A stretch of 9,449 bases of DNA from Bacteroidota bacterium (lineage in GTDB: Bacteria; Bacteroidota; Bacteroidia; NS11-12g; UBA9320): NCBI GenBank assembly GCA_024638525.1, contig JAHEKB010000068.1, forward strand, positions 1 through 9,449, read 5' to 3'. Under the pieces are notes generated by a model that made no database searches, was not told where the DNA came from, and was given only the letters and a program-made list of their open reading frames with translations. The stretch's first letter is position 1; each line of letters begins with the position of its first letter. The position numbers were made by a program, and so were the translations under genes. This document shows, one piece after another, positions 1 to 7,034 of this stretch.

Positions 1-1
1 T

Positions 2-760
2 CAATCTTCGGTTGTTTTTGGAACCCAGGAAGATTTTCTCGATTACCTAAAAGGCATTGCCCTGGTTCCACAGCAAAACTTTGCCAGCGGCCAAGGTGTG
101 ATGGCGGGCATAGATGTGGCAAACGCCAATTCTGTAATGACTGTTTATTACAATGGATCAGAAAGCAGAGAATTTATTTTTGGTGGAAACAGTGAAAGGA
201 TTAGTCTTTATGATGTGGGTAATCCTCATCCAGATATCCTCACTCAATTTAACGGCAGCGGTCATTTCAACACTACTTATGCTCAGTCCATGGGAGGGGC
301 AAAGCTTAAGATTGACATTCCGGGGCTAGACAGTATTATCTCCAAGGGGGAAGAAGTGGTTATCAATGAGGCCAAAATTCGCTTGAACATTAAGGCAGGG
401 ACTTCCACGACGGATTATCCGGCGACTTATAGGGTTTTACTTTTACAGCCAGACCCTATAGATGGAGGGAACGAGCCCATCCTCGATTTTATAGATGCAG
501 TGAGCCCACCTAATGAGTACTGGTTCGCAAGCAATAATTACGGAGGATTGCTGGAAAACAACAGCTATTACGAATTCCACTTTAATAGATTCCTTCAGGA
601 TTTGATTGATACCTATAACGAAACGGGGGTAAATGAATTTGATGGTTTTTACTTTCTTATACCTTCAGATTTCCCTTTAACCAACTCTAGAGTGGTCTTG
701 GATACAGACCCGAATACAGGAGGCATTAAAGTTTCTGTTAGCTACACAAAACTGAATTAA
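2..760 (+). CDS. DUF4270 family protein, C-terminal part (5' end outside window)
   Basis: The frame is open from base 2 with no stop before the TAA at 758-760, so this is the 3' part of a longer gene; the GTG/ATG at 98-103 are internal codons, not a start. The part in view is about 252 residues. Near its beginning is the pattern DYLKGIALVPQ, which resembles the conserved F/Y-KGL-Y-I segment of DUF4270 proteins, followed by beta-rich sequence (VMTVYYN, ending IKVSVSYTKLN). DUF4270 proteins are Bacteroidota-specific and usually have a lipoprotein signal at the N-terminus, which cannot be seen here; surface location is inferred from the family and the molecular function is unknown. The gene lies 24 bases before aroF on the same strand and may share its transcript. 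The DUF4270 call is from recalled family pattern, not a profile search. Confidence 0.7.
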   Translation, partial: QSSVVFGTQEDFLDYLKGIALVPQQNFASGQGVMAGIDVANANSVMTVYYNGSESREFIFGGNSERISLYDVGNPHPDILTQFNGSGHFNTTYAQSMGGAKLKIDIPGLDSIISKGEEVVINEAKIRLNIKAGTSTTDYPATYRVLLLQPDPIDGGNEPILDFIDAVSPPNEYWFASNNYGGLLENNSYYEFHFNRFLQDLIDTYNETGVNEFDGFYFLIPSDFPLTNSRVVLDTDPNTGGIKVSVSYTKLN

Positions 761-784
761 GCACTAAACGTTTTATTTGCAGCA

Positions 785-1630
785 ATGGCTGAATACAGAT
801 TAGTCGCAAGAAGTCATAAAGAAGATCCAACGGTGATCCAGTTGGGCGACCAAAGCATTGGTGCGCAAGAGCTTTGCATTATTGCGGGTCCATGTGCGGT
901 GGAGACAGAAGAACAGATCTTTGAGATCGCCAAGAACATTTCAGAACTTGGTATAAAATTCATCCGCGGCGGGGCGTATAAACCCAGAACATCTCCTTAT
1001 TCTTTTCAAGGCCTAAAAAAAGAGGGTTTAAACCTCTTGGGAAAGGTTTCGAGAGAATTCGGCTTAAAGGTGGTAACGGAGGTCATGGACACCAGCTTAC
1101 TGGAACAGGTCTATGACTATGCCGACATTCTACAGGTAGGCTCGCGAAACATGATGAATTACCAATTCCTGAAGGAACTTGGTAAAGTGAACAAGCCCGT
1201 CTTGCTTAAAAGAGGCATGTCGGCAACTATAGAAGAGTGGTTGCTCGCAGCAGAATACATTATGTTAAACGGGAATGAGCAAATCATTCTATGTGAGCGT
1301 GGAATCAGAACCTTTGATACATCGCTGAGAAATACCATGGATATAGCAGCTATTTCATTGGTCAAAGAATTAAGCCATCTTCCCGTAATTGCAGACCCAA
1401 GCCAAGGCAGTGGCAAACGATCCATGGTTAGACCCATGAGTCTTGCTTCTATTGCGGCTGGCGCAGATGGACTAATGATCGAAGTACACAATCAACCCGA
1501 AGAAGCTTTATCGGACGGTTTCCAATCCATTTATATTCATCAACTGGCTGAATTACTGCCTCATCTCCAAAAGCAGGCAGAGCTGGTTGATAGATCAATT
1601 CTACTCAACAAGAGACCAGAGATCGCATGA
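785..1630 (+). CDS. aroF: 3-deoxy-7-phosphoheptulonate (DAHP) synthase, type I-beta, without regulatory domain
   Basis: Condenses phosphoenolpyruvate with erythrose 4-phosphate, the first shikimate-pathway step, in the cytoplasm. The 281 residues form one TIM barrel. Visible motifs are AGPCAVE (Cys37), GGAYKPRTSPYSFQG (62-76, substrate phosphate binding), VLLKRGM, ILCERGIRTFD, ADPSQGSGKR (204-213) and MIEVH...ALSDG (Glu233, Asp244). Against my recall of the Thermotoga maritima enzyme, with metal ligands Cys102, His272, Glu298 and Asp309, the spacings here are identical (170, 26 and 11 residues). The His position, however, is Gln207 (codon CAA, 1403-1405). The barrel begins about residue 30, so the roughly 65-residue N-terminal regulatory domain of the Thermotoga enzyme is absent, and there is no fused chorismate mutase; feedback control at this protein is therefore doubtful (inference). 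The ATG has no obvious Shine-Dalgarno. The stop overlaps asd by ATGA. The family assignment is firm; the effect of the Gln is unknown. Confidence 0.95.
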   Translation: MAEYRLVARSHKEDPTVIQLGDQSIGAQELCIIAGPCAVETEEQIFEIAKNISELGIKFIRGGAYKPRTSPYSFQGLKKEGLNLLGKVSREFGLKVVTEVMDTSLLEQVYDYADILQVGSRNMMNYQFLKELGKVNKPVLLKRGMSATIEEWLLAAEYIMLNGNEQIILCERGIRTFDTSLRNTMDIAAISLVKELSHLPVIADPSQGSGKRSMVRPMSLASIAAGADGLMIEVHNQPEEALSDGFQSIYIHQLAELLPHLQKQAELVDRSILLNKRPEIA

Positions 1631-2610
1631 AAGTAGCAGTAGTAGGTGCAACAGGGATGGTCGGCAGAACCATGTTGCAGGTGCTGGAGGAACGCGCTAT
1701 TGCTATAGATGAGCTAATTCCGGTGGCCTCAGCTAAGTCAAAAGGGCTAGAGGTGAGCTTTAAAGGCAAGCAATATCCAACGGTTACTCTAGCGGATGCC
1801 ATAGATATGGAAATAGATGTTGCTCTTTTTTCTGCAGGGGGTTTGGTTTCAAAAGAATGGGCTCCGAGATTTGCCAGCAAAGGGATCTATGTTATCGATA
1901 ACTCATCTGCCTGGCGGATGGAAGAGGGAGTTCCTTTGGTCGTTCCTCAGATCAATATGGATGTTGTCCAGAAGTCGAACAAGATCATAGCTAATCCGAA
2001 CTGTTCAACCATTCAAATGGTGATGGCATTAGCCCCTCTCCACCAAGAATTTGGCATCAAAAGAATAGTCATCTCTACTTATCAGTCAGTAACAGGAACA
2101 GGAAAAGCCGCTGTTGAACAAATGGTGGATGAACGCAATAAAGGAGAAAGCACCAATATGGTATATCCTCATCCCATTGACAAGAATTGCATCCCGCATT
2201 GCGATGATTTTACCGAGAACGATTACACCAAGGAAGAAATGAAACTGGTTAATGAAACCAGGAAGATTCTTGGAGACGAAAGCATAGCTATTACGGCAAC
2301 TGCGGTTAGAGTGCCAGTTGTTGGAGGCCATTCTGAATCTGTAAATATTGAGTTTGGTACTGAGATAGAGGTCTCAAAAATTAGGCAGATTCTGGAGAAT
2401 ACGGAAGGAATAGTTGTACAAGACGACCTCGCAGCCAACGTCTATCCAACCCCAAGGGGAGCAATGAACAAGGATGAAGTCTTTGTAGGGAGAATACGCT
2501 TAGACCATTCCTTGAAGAACACCATCAATATGTGGATAGTGTCTGATAATTTGAGAAAAGGTGCAGCAACTAATGCTGTGGAAATATTAGAAAAGCTAAA
2601 AATAAAGTAG
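1627..2610 (+). CDS. asd: aspartate-semialdehyde dehydrogenase
   Basis: Reduces L-aspartyl-4-phosphate to L-aspartate 4-semialdehyde with NADPH, the branch point towards lysine/diaminopimelate, threonine and methionine. The 327-residue length is normal for the bacterial enzyme. The N-terminal Rossmann loop is GATGMVG (7-13). The catalytic cysteine is Cys126 in NPNCSTIQM. Substrate-binding and dimer segments include STYQSVTGTGKAAVEQ and the VPVVGGHSES motif, whose His235 is the expected general base. A C-terminal WIVSDNLRKGAATNAVEI block is typical of the family. All key residues are present, so the enzyme should be active. The ATG at 1627 sits inside the end of aroF (ATGA, four-base overlap), which points to translational coupling; a reductase gene starts 1 base after its TAG. 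Confidence 0.96.
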   Translation: MKVAVVGATGMVGRTMLQVLEERAIAIDELIPVASAKSKGLEVSFKGKQYPTVTLADAIDMEIDVALFSAGGLVSKEWAPRFASKGIYVIDNSSAWRMEEGVPLVVPQINMDVVQKSNKIIANPNCSTIQMVMALAPLHQEFGIKRIVISTYQSVTGTGKAAVEQMVDERNKGESTNMVYPHPIDKNCIPHCDDFTENDYTKEEMKLVNETRKILGDESIAITATAVRVPVVGGHSESVNIEFGTEIEVSKIRQILENTEGIVVQDDLAANVYPTPRGAMNKDEVFVGRIRLDHSLKNTINMWIVSDNLRKGAATNAVEILEKLKIK

Positions 2611-2611
2611 A

Positions 2612-3697
2612 ATGCCAGCAGGTTTTTATCCATTAAAAGTAAGTGAAATCACTAGGGAAACTAAAGATGCGGTGAGCGTAAAATTTGAAATACCCTCACA
2701 CTTACAAAGTCAATTTCAATACAAGGCGGGTCAATATTTGACATTTAGCATAGTAATCAATGGAGAAGAGGTTAGAAGATCTTATTCGGTCTGTTCTAGC
2801 CCATTGACAGAACCCATGCCCACCATAGCGGTCAAAGAAGTGGAAGGGGGAAAGATGAGTACTTACCTGAACAGAGAACTCAAAGAAGGAGATGAACTCG
2901 AAGTAATGCCACCTTTGGGCAAATTCACTTTAGATCCACAGCAGTCTGTAAGCAATCACTATTTTATGTTTGGTGGTGGAAGTGGAATAACTCCTTTATT
3001 GTCTATTATTAAAACGGTATTATTTGCTGAGCCACAAAGCAAAATGACTCTGTTTTATGCCAACAGAGATTTAGAAAGTATCATTTTCGATCGCGAAATC
3101 AAAGATCTCGCTGCTGCCAATTCAGATCGTCTAAAACTCATTTACAGTTTAGACAATCCCAGTCCTGATTGGGACGGTCATACCGGATACCTTACCGAAG
3201 CCAAGGTTTCAGAAATAGTGAGAAATGAGCTAGGCTTGAATTATCCCGTAGCGCATTATTATATCTGCGGACCATCTCCAATGATGGATGTTGTGACCAA
3301 TGGACTTAAAGCGGCAGGGGTGAGAAACGACAACATCTATACAGAGTATTTTACTGCTGCACACACGGAAGATAAGAAGGAAAGCAAAACGGCCAGTGCA
3401 GAGAATTACTCTGAAGAGCTTCAAGAGCGACAAGTTAAAGTGGAGGTTTTTGGTCAGACCAAAGAGATTTCTGTAAAACCAGAAGAAACCATATTGATTG
3501 CCGCTCAAAAAGCGGGGATGGATCCGCCCTATTCGTGTACCGTTGGAGTTTGTACTACTTGCAGAGCGCGTTTGCGAAGTGGTAAGGCAACAATGGATGA
3601 GCGCGAAGGCCTAAGCGACGTAGAAATCGATATGGGTTATGTACTCACATGCCAAGCCCATCCGCTCAGCGACGATGTAGACCTGGTTTACGAATAG
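2612..3697 (+). CDS. PaaE-like FAD/NAD(P)H-dependent 2Fe-2S reductase
   Basis: An electron-transfer flavoprotein of 361 residues with three parts in order. An FAD-binding barrel (about 5-108) carries RRSYSVCSSP (55-64). An NAD(P)-binding domain (about 115-235) carries GGGSGITP (121-128) and YICGPSPMM around Cys219. A C-terminal plant-type ferredoxin domain (about 272-361) has Cys309, Cys314, Cys317 and Cys347, the CX4CX2CX29C pattern of a 2Fe-2S cluster. The arrangement matches PaaE, the reductase of phenylacetyl-CoA epoxidase, and related hydroxylase reductases. No paaABCD oxygenase genes are in view, so the partner is unknown and the phenylacetate role should not be assumed. A linker rich in Lys, Glu, Ser and Ala separates the reductase and ferredoxin domains. 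The gene starts 1 base after asd and ends 3 bases from the convergent gene at 3701. Confidence 0.88.
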   Translation: MPAGFYPLKVSEITRETKDAVSVKFEIPSHLQSQFQYKAGQYLTFSIVINGEEVRRSYSVCSSPLTEPMPTIAVKEVEGGKMSTYLNRELKEGDELEVMPPLGKFTLDPQQSVSNHYFMFGGGSGITPLLSIIKTVLFAEPQSKMTLFYANRDLESIIFDREIKDLAAANSDRLKLIYSLDNPSPDWDGHTGYLTEAKVSEIVRNELGLNYPVAHYYICGPSPMMDVVTNGLKAAGVRNDNIYTEYFTAAHTEDKKESKTASAENYSEELQERQVKVEVFGQTKEISVKPEETILIAAQKAGMDPPYSCTVGVCTTCRARLRSGKATMDEREGLSDVEIDMGYVLTCQAHPLSDDVDLVYE

Positions 3698-3700
3698 AGC

Positions 3701-4180
3701 TTAAGAAGCAATCTTAACCCGCCAGCCTTCTTCGGTCTTTCTGATTGTAAGTCCTTCATCGTAGTAGATTCCCTGATCGATCTTGGGTACTTTATAATCA
3801 GTAAATCCTGCTTGGGCCATGAATTGCCTCAACTCTTGTTCAGATCCAAATACCTCCTCGTGATAGGTGTGCTTTGCTTGATGTTCAACAGCCGCTGGCC
3901 CGGCTGCTTTGTAGTTGATCAGCATGTTCTTGATCTTTTCTAGGTATGCATCGTCAATATCAGCTGGAACTGCCAAAGTGATTACTTTCTTTTTATTCTT
4001 AGATAGCCAAAACTGAGACCTGCAACTGCTGCTGCAAAATTTCGCAGTTCTTCTATTGGCAAGAAACTCCTGATCGCAGTGTTGGCATTTAAGTGCCGTA
4101 ACCTTGTGATTATGCTGAAAGGCTTTGGTGGTTCTAAAGAGCTGAATTTGTTGTTGCATAACACAAAGGAAGCTCAGCAT
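3701..4180 (-). CDS. hypothetical protein with four-cysteine zinc-binding motif
   Basis: I do not recognise this as a named family. From the ATG at 4180 it has 159 residues; a second in-frame ATG (residue 8, at 4157-4159, reading MQQQIQLF) is an equally plausible start, and neither has a clear ribosome site. Cys32, Cys35, Cys49 and Cys53 lie in KCQHCDQEFLANRRTAKFCS and the following SSCRSQFW, a C-X2-C-X13-C-X3-C arrangement like small treble-clef or ribbon zinc sites. A basic patch (SKNKKK, 60-65) follows. The remainder is soluble: a probable helix DAYLEKIKNMLINYKA, a segment containing FGSEQELRQFMAQAGF, and a beta-like end (GLTIRKTEEGWRVKIAS). Nucleic-acid binding is suggested by the zinc-type motif plus basic run, but that is inference. 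It lies downstream of the PspC-domain gene and converges on the reductase gene. Confidence 0.75.
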   Translation of the reverse strand: MLSFLCVMQQQIQLFRTTKAFQHNHKVTALKCQHCDQEFLANRRTAKFCSSSCRSQFWLSKNKKKVITLAVPADIDDAYLEKIKNMLINYKAAGPAAVEHQAKHTYHEEVFGSEQELRQFMAQAGFTDYKVPKIDQGIYYDEGLTIRKTEEGWRVKIAS

Positions 4181-4255
4181 GCTTAACGTTTATTAACGCT
4201 ACATTTATCAACTGTGTTTTAGATTGGACAATTAACCCTCTGTTTATCAGCAATA

Positions 4256-4483
4256 TCAGAGATCCCAAACAGAACGATCTCGCTCTCGGATATAAGCTCT
4301 CAAGTTGAGAAAGAAGGCCAGGATTAGGTACAATATTACGGGGCTGCCAAAGGTTAAGAATGAGGCGTAAATGAAATACATACGGATTCGCCCAACGGAA
4401 ATATTCAATTTGTCTCCGATGGCAGTGCACACCCCAAATGCGTGTTGCTCTACAATATGTCTGAATTGTTTTTCTTCTGCCAC
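4256..4483 (-). CDS. PspC-domain small membrane protein
   Basis: This 75-residue protein is essentially one PspC domain. It shows the GVCTAIGDKLNISVGRIRMYFIY signature (17-39), then a hydrophobic stretch to about residue 60 that contains GSPVILYLILAFF, then a charged tail (RERDRSVWDL). One or two inner-membrane helices are expected. In enterobacteria PspC is a membrane sensor of the phage-shock response, but stand-alone PspC domains of this size are common in Bacteroidota, where their role is not established; no pspA or pspF homologue is in view. The start is GTG (4481-4483): the codon immediately upstream in frame is TAA and the next Met (residue 35) would remove most of the domain, so GTG is well supported. 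The gene lies 53 bases downstream of pyrF on the same strand. Confidence 0.85.
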   Translation of the reverse strand: MAEEKQFRHIVEQHAFGVCTAIGDKLNISVGRIRMYFIYASFLTFGSPVILYLILAFFLNLRAYIRERDRSVWDL

Positions 4484-4511
4484 TTAAATTGATTCAACGC
4501 CAAAAAGGTAC

Positions 4512-4530
4512 AAATTGTTTTAGACAATTT
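4512..4530. repeat. short inverted repeat between pyrF and the PspC-domain gene
   Basis: AAATTGT (4512-4518) and ACAATTT (4524-4530) are perfect 7-base arms around a 5-base loop. The stem is AT-rich and the minus-strand sequence after it (GTACCTTTTTGG) has a T-run only after several bases, so it is at best a weak terminator for pyrF. An operator or a leader hairpin for the downstream gene is equally possible. The symmetry is certain; a function is not shown. Confidence 0.35.
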
Positions 4531-4536
4531 CCAGTC

Positions 4537-5337
4537 TCAAAGAAAGTCTGCTGTTGCAGATGCAATTTTCTGAGCTTGTGATCTGGCCACTTCTGCGAAG
4601 TCAGATCCCGAAGATGCGTATAGAATTCCTCTCGAAGAATTGATCAGCAGACCTCCGTTTGAAGTAGCGCCATGACGACAAACATCATCAGCGCTACCAC
4701 CTTGTGCTCCTACACCAGGGACCAATAAGAAATGTCGAGGGATGATGCCCCGTATTTCGCTCAGCATCTCTGCCTTGGTTGCTCCGATTACAAACATCAA
4801 TTGTTCTGTAGTCCCCCAAGTGGAAATGCTTTGCAAGACGGTTTTATACAGTTGGGGCTGATAAATTGGATTGGTTTGAAAATCTACACTACCCTGATTG
4901 GAGGTGAGCCCGAGTACAATGGTTACTTTGTCTGTGTAGTCAAGAAAAGGCTGAATGGAATCGCTCCCCATATAAGGAGCCACGGTTAGACCGTCAAAAT
5001 CCATTCTTTCAAAGAAGGCCTTTGCGTACATGCTCGAAGTGTTCCCTATGTCTCCGCGCTTGGCATCGGCGATTTTAAAACTATCCTCTGGTAATATTGC
5101 TCTGGTTTTTTCAAGTAGATCCCAACCTTCTAAACCGAGGGCCTCATAAAAGGCCGTATTGATTTTGTAGGACACTGCGAGATCTTTGGTTGCTTCAACT
5201 ATTTCTTTGTTAAAAGCCAACATGCCCGCTGTGTTTTTCTCAAAGCCTTTGGGAAGTTTTTCCGCTACTGTATCCAATCCAACACATAGCATAGATTTCT
5301 TTGCGCCAATGTGCTCGACCAATCCTGTGATATTCAC
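4537..5337 (-). CDS. pyrF: orotidine 5'-phosphate decarboxylase, type 2
   Basis: Decarboxylates OMP to UMP, the last step of de novo pyrimidine synthesis. The length of 266 residues is right for the type 2 subfamily found in Bacteroidota, actinobacteria and some proteobacteria, longer than the E. coli type. Visible motifs are LCVGLDT (17-23), SYKIN (Lys58), ADAKRGDIGNT (90-100, with Asp91, Lys93 and Asp96 of the catalytic Asp-Lys-Asp set), VAPYMGSDS, LVPGVGAQGG (205-214) and INSSRGILYAS (Arg236, phosphate binding). The start is GTG at 5335-5337, preceded by GAGGGG directly against it, too close for a normal Shine-Dalgarno. The next Met is residue 16, just before LCVGLD, and would cut off an N-terminal helix usual in the family. 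A dyad with a T-run lies 15 bases upstream. It is the first gene of a minus-strand run with the PspC-domain and zinc-motif genes. Confidence 0.95.
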   Translation of the reverse strand: MNITGLVEHIGAKKSMLCVGLDTVAEKLPKGFEKNTAGMLAFNKEIVEATKDLAVSYKINTAFYEALGLEGWDLLEKTRAILPEDSFKIADAKRGDIGNTSSMYAKAFFERMDFDGLTVAPYMGSDSIQPFLDYTDKVTIVLGLTSNQGSVDFQTNPIYQPQLYKTVLQSISTWGTTEQLMFVIGATKAEMLSEIRGIIPRHFLLVPGVGAQGGSADDVCRHGATSNGGLLINSSRGILYASSGSDFAEVARSQAQKIASATADFL

Positions 5338-5351
5338 CCCTCAAAAGAACG

Positions 5352-5392
5352 AAAAAAAGCGGTAATAGCAGTTTTAACTATTTTTACCGCTT
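5352..5392 (-). promoter_or_regulatory. stem-loop plus T-run in the pyrF upstream region
   Basis: Perfect 9-base arms AAGCGGTAA (5357-5365) and TTACCGCTT (5384-5392) enclose 18 bases, which can pair further (TAG 5366-5368 with CTA 5378-5380). On the minus strand the hairpin is followed at once by seven T (plus-strand A7 at 5352-5358), the form of an intrinsic terminator, ending 15 bases before the pyrF GTG. On the plus strand no T-run follows, so the element is polarised towards pyrF. No upstream minus-strand gene needs terminating here, so it could be a leader attenuator for pyrF, an operator shared by the two divergent genes, or a stop for stray antisense transcription. The structure is directly visible; the role is inferred. 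Confidence 0.55.
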
Positions 5393-5396
5393 CAAA

Positions 5397-7034
5397 ATGA
5401 TGCGCTTCCGAATCACCACCATTCTACTGCTTTTCCTTGCTTCTGTATACGCCCAAGATGAAGGGGTATTAAGTGGAAATTTTCAATCCAACTTTTCAGT
5501 CTTTGTGAAAGACACACTGATTGGAGCAGATGAAAGAGCTTCACCTCAATACGGCAAACAGATCAGTTCTGCTGAAGCCTGGCTTTTTTTAAATTACGAC
5601 ATTAAAGGCTTCCACCTTGCTGCTAGATATGATTTGTTTAACAACAGCAATCTGCTAAACCCTTCAGGTGCCTACTCTGGGCAAGGCTTGGGATTTTGGC
5701 AGATAAAGAAGAGCATTGGCAACCTAGAACTAACAGCAGGTTCTTTCTATGATCAATTTGGTTCTGGCTTGATATTTAGAGCATATGAGAATCGCCTGAT
5801 TGGAATTGACTATGCCATGCAAGGGGTACGTGCCAAGTACACAATAAATGACAATACCGTAATTAAAGCCTTTACGGGCAAACAAAAAGGTTTTCAAGAC
5901 AACCGATTTAGTACTTCGCCACAAATTGTAAAAGGGATAAATGCAGAACACAATATTAGCTTGAATTCAGGTGTACTGAACCTCGGCGTTTCGGCCATGA
6001 ATAGAACGCTGGACGAAAATACCATGTCTGCTTTAGTCACAGAAATAAATGACCTGCCCCTCGAAGAACGATTTGACCCCAAGTACAATATGTATGCAGT
6101 CAACGCATATTTTAATCTGAACTGGCGTGATTTTGGATTGATGGCTGAGTACAACCAGAAGACCAAAGAAGCGATAAGGTTAGATGACGGCACCCTCGCA
6201 CTGAAAGATGGAAACATCTTTTTGGCGGGAATAAGTTATTCCAAGCGAAAAATGGGTAAGGATAAGAAGGGCGGACTTGGTATGAACTTGCAGTACAGAA
6301 GAATTGAGACTTTTCCATTTCTCGTCACGCCATTTGCTAACCTATTAAATGGCTTTGTGACATATCAGCCTTCTTTAACGCGGCAAGCAAGTTATAGATT
6401 ACCAGCACGTTATAACGCACCAGCCCAGTTCAATGGCGAGCAAGCAGTTCAATTTGAGCTCAATTATTCATTGAATAAAGGCACAAGTGTTCAGGTCAAT
6501 TATTCTGATATCTATGATCTAGGAGGAAAGCAACTCTTTTCTGAGCGATTCATTCAATTGACCCATAAAATCAATAAGCATTGGAAAGGGAAGCTCGGCT
6601 TTCAGAACGTATTCTACAAACAGAGTATCTACGAAGGTGAAGTCACTTATCCGGATGTAGAGACACTAACTCCTTTTATGGAGTTAACCTATAAGATCAA
6701 CCGAAGAAATAGTTTGAGGTTTGAATCGCAATACTTGAGTACAGATTCTGATCTCGGAAGTTTTTATAACGGCATACTTGAATGGAACAGTTCACCGCGC
6801 TTTACGATAGCCATTTCAGACATGATCAATACAGAACCACAGAGGCAATCCAATCAGTTAATACCCAAGCAGGTGCTGCACTATCCCAGTTTCTTTGTAA
6901 AGTATAATGTCAAGACTACATCTTTCACAGCGGCTTATGTAAAACAAGTAGAAGGGGTCAATTGTACCGGGGGTATATGTAGATTAGAGCCGGCGTTTAG
7001 CGGACTTAGATTTACCCTGGCCACTCAATTCTAG
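5397..7034 (+). CDS. DUF6029 family outer-membrane beta-barrel protein
   Basis: A 545-residue exported protein. The N-terminus MMRFR plus a hydrophobic run ending SVYA gives a signal peptide with likely cleavage after Ala19 (AYA|QDE form). The mature protein begins with LSGNFQSNFSVFVKDT and continues as alternating beta-strand sequence rich in Tyr, Asn and Phe, ending RFTLATQF with a terminal Phe, as in many outer-membrane barrels. The block YDQFGSGLIFRAYENRLIG and a C-terminal pair CTGGICR match what I recall of DUF6029, a Bacteroidota-specific family of unknown function. The two cysteines near the C-terminus could form a disulphide. The start is one of two adjacent ATGs (5397 and 5400). The gene is divergent from pyrF across 59 bases and its TAG overlaps the stop of the convergent SPOR-like gene. 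The barrel assignment is more secure than the DUF number. Confidence 0.82.
   Translation: MMRFRITTILLLFLASVYAQDEGVLSGNFQSNFSVFVKDTLIGADERASPQYGKQISSAEAWLFLNYDIKGFHLAARYDLFNNSNLLNPSGAYSGQGLGFWQIKKSIGNLELTAGSFYDQFGSGLIFRAYENRLIGIDYAMQGVRAKYTINDNTVIKAFTGKQKGFQDNRFSTSPQIVKGINAEHNISLNSGVLNLGVSAMNRTLDENTMSALVTEINDLPLEERFDPKYNMYAVNAYFNLNWRDFGLMAEYNQKTKEAIRLDDGTLALKDGNIFLAGISYSKRKMGKDKKGGLGMNLQYRRIETFPFLVTPFANLLNGFVTYQPSLTRQASYRLPARYNAPAQFNGEQAVQFELNYSLNKGTSVQVNYSDIYDLGGKQLFSERFIQLTHKINKHWKGKLGFQNVFYKQSIYEGEVTYPDVETLTPFMELTYKINRRNSLRFESQYLSTDSDLGSFYNGILEWNSSPRFTIAISDMINTEPQRQSNQLIPKQVLHYPSFFVKYNVKTTSFTAAYVKQVEGVNCTGGICRLEPAFSGLRFTLATQF

Noticed and set aside
98..103. GTG/ATG as the start of the first gene
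   Set aside because: The same frame is open back to base 2 and the upstream residues (DYLKGIALVPQ) belong to the family pattern, so these are internal codons.
1159..1491. 110-codon minus-strand open frame inside aroF
   Set aside because: It is antisense to conserved catalytic motifs of aroF, has no recognisable domain, and is explained by the codon use of the real gene.
2612..3697. Calling the reductase a true phenylacetate-degradation PaaE
   Set aside because: The domain order fits, but no other paa gene is in the window and related reductases serve other oxygenases.
3701..3717. Inverted repeat TTAAGA-AGCAA-TCTTAA at the convergent 3' ends
   Set aside because: The stem is six bases and AT-rich, with no T-run after it on either strand, and it overlaps the last codons of the minus-strand gene; too weak to call a terminator.
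4183..4198. Two copies of TTAACG ten bases apart upstream of the zinc-motif gene
   Set aside because: Six-base AT-rich repeats are expected by chance in this composition, and no further copies or promoter element support an operator.
4134..4430. 98-codon minus-strand frame overlapping both the PspC-domain and zinc-motif genes
   Set aside because: Its translation has no family pattern, while the two genes it overlaps do; it is an out-of-frame shadow.
4256..4483. A phage-shock (Psp) operon
   Set aside because: Only a stand-alone PspC domain is present; there is no PspA, PspB or PspF, and neighbours are unrelated.
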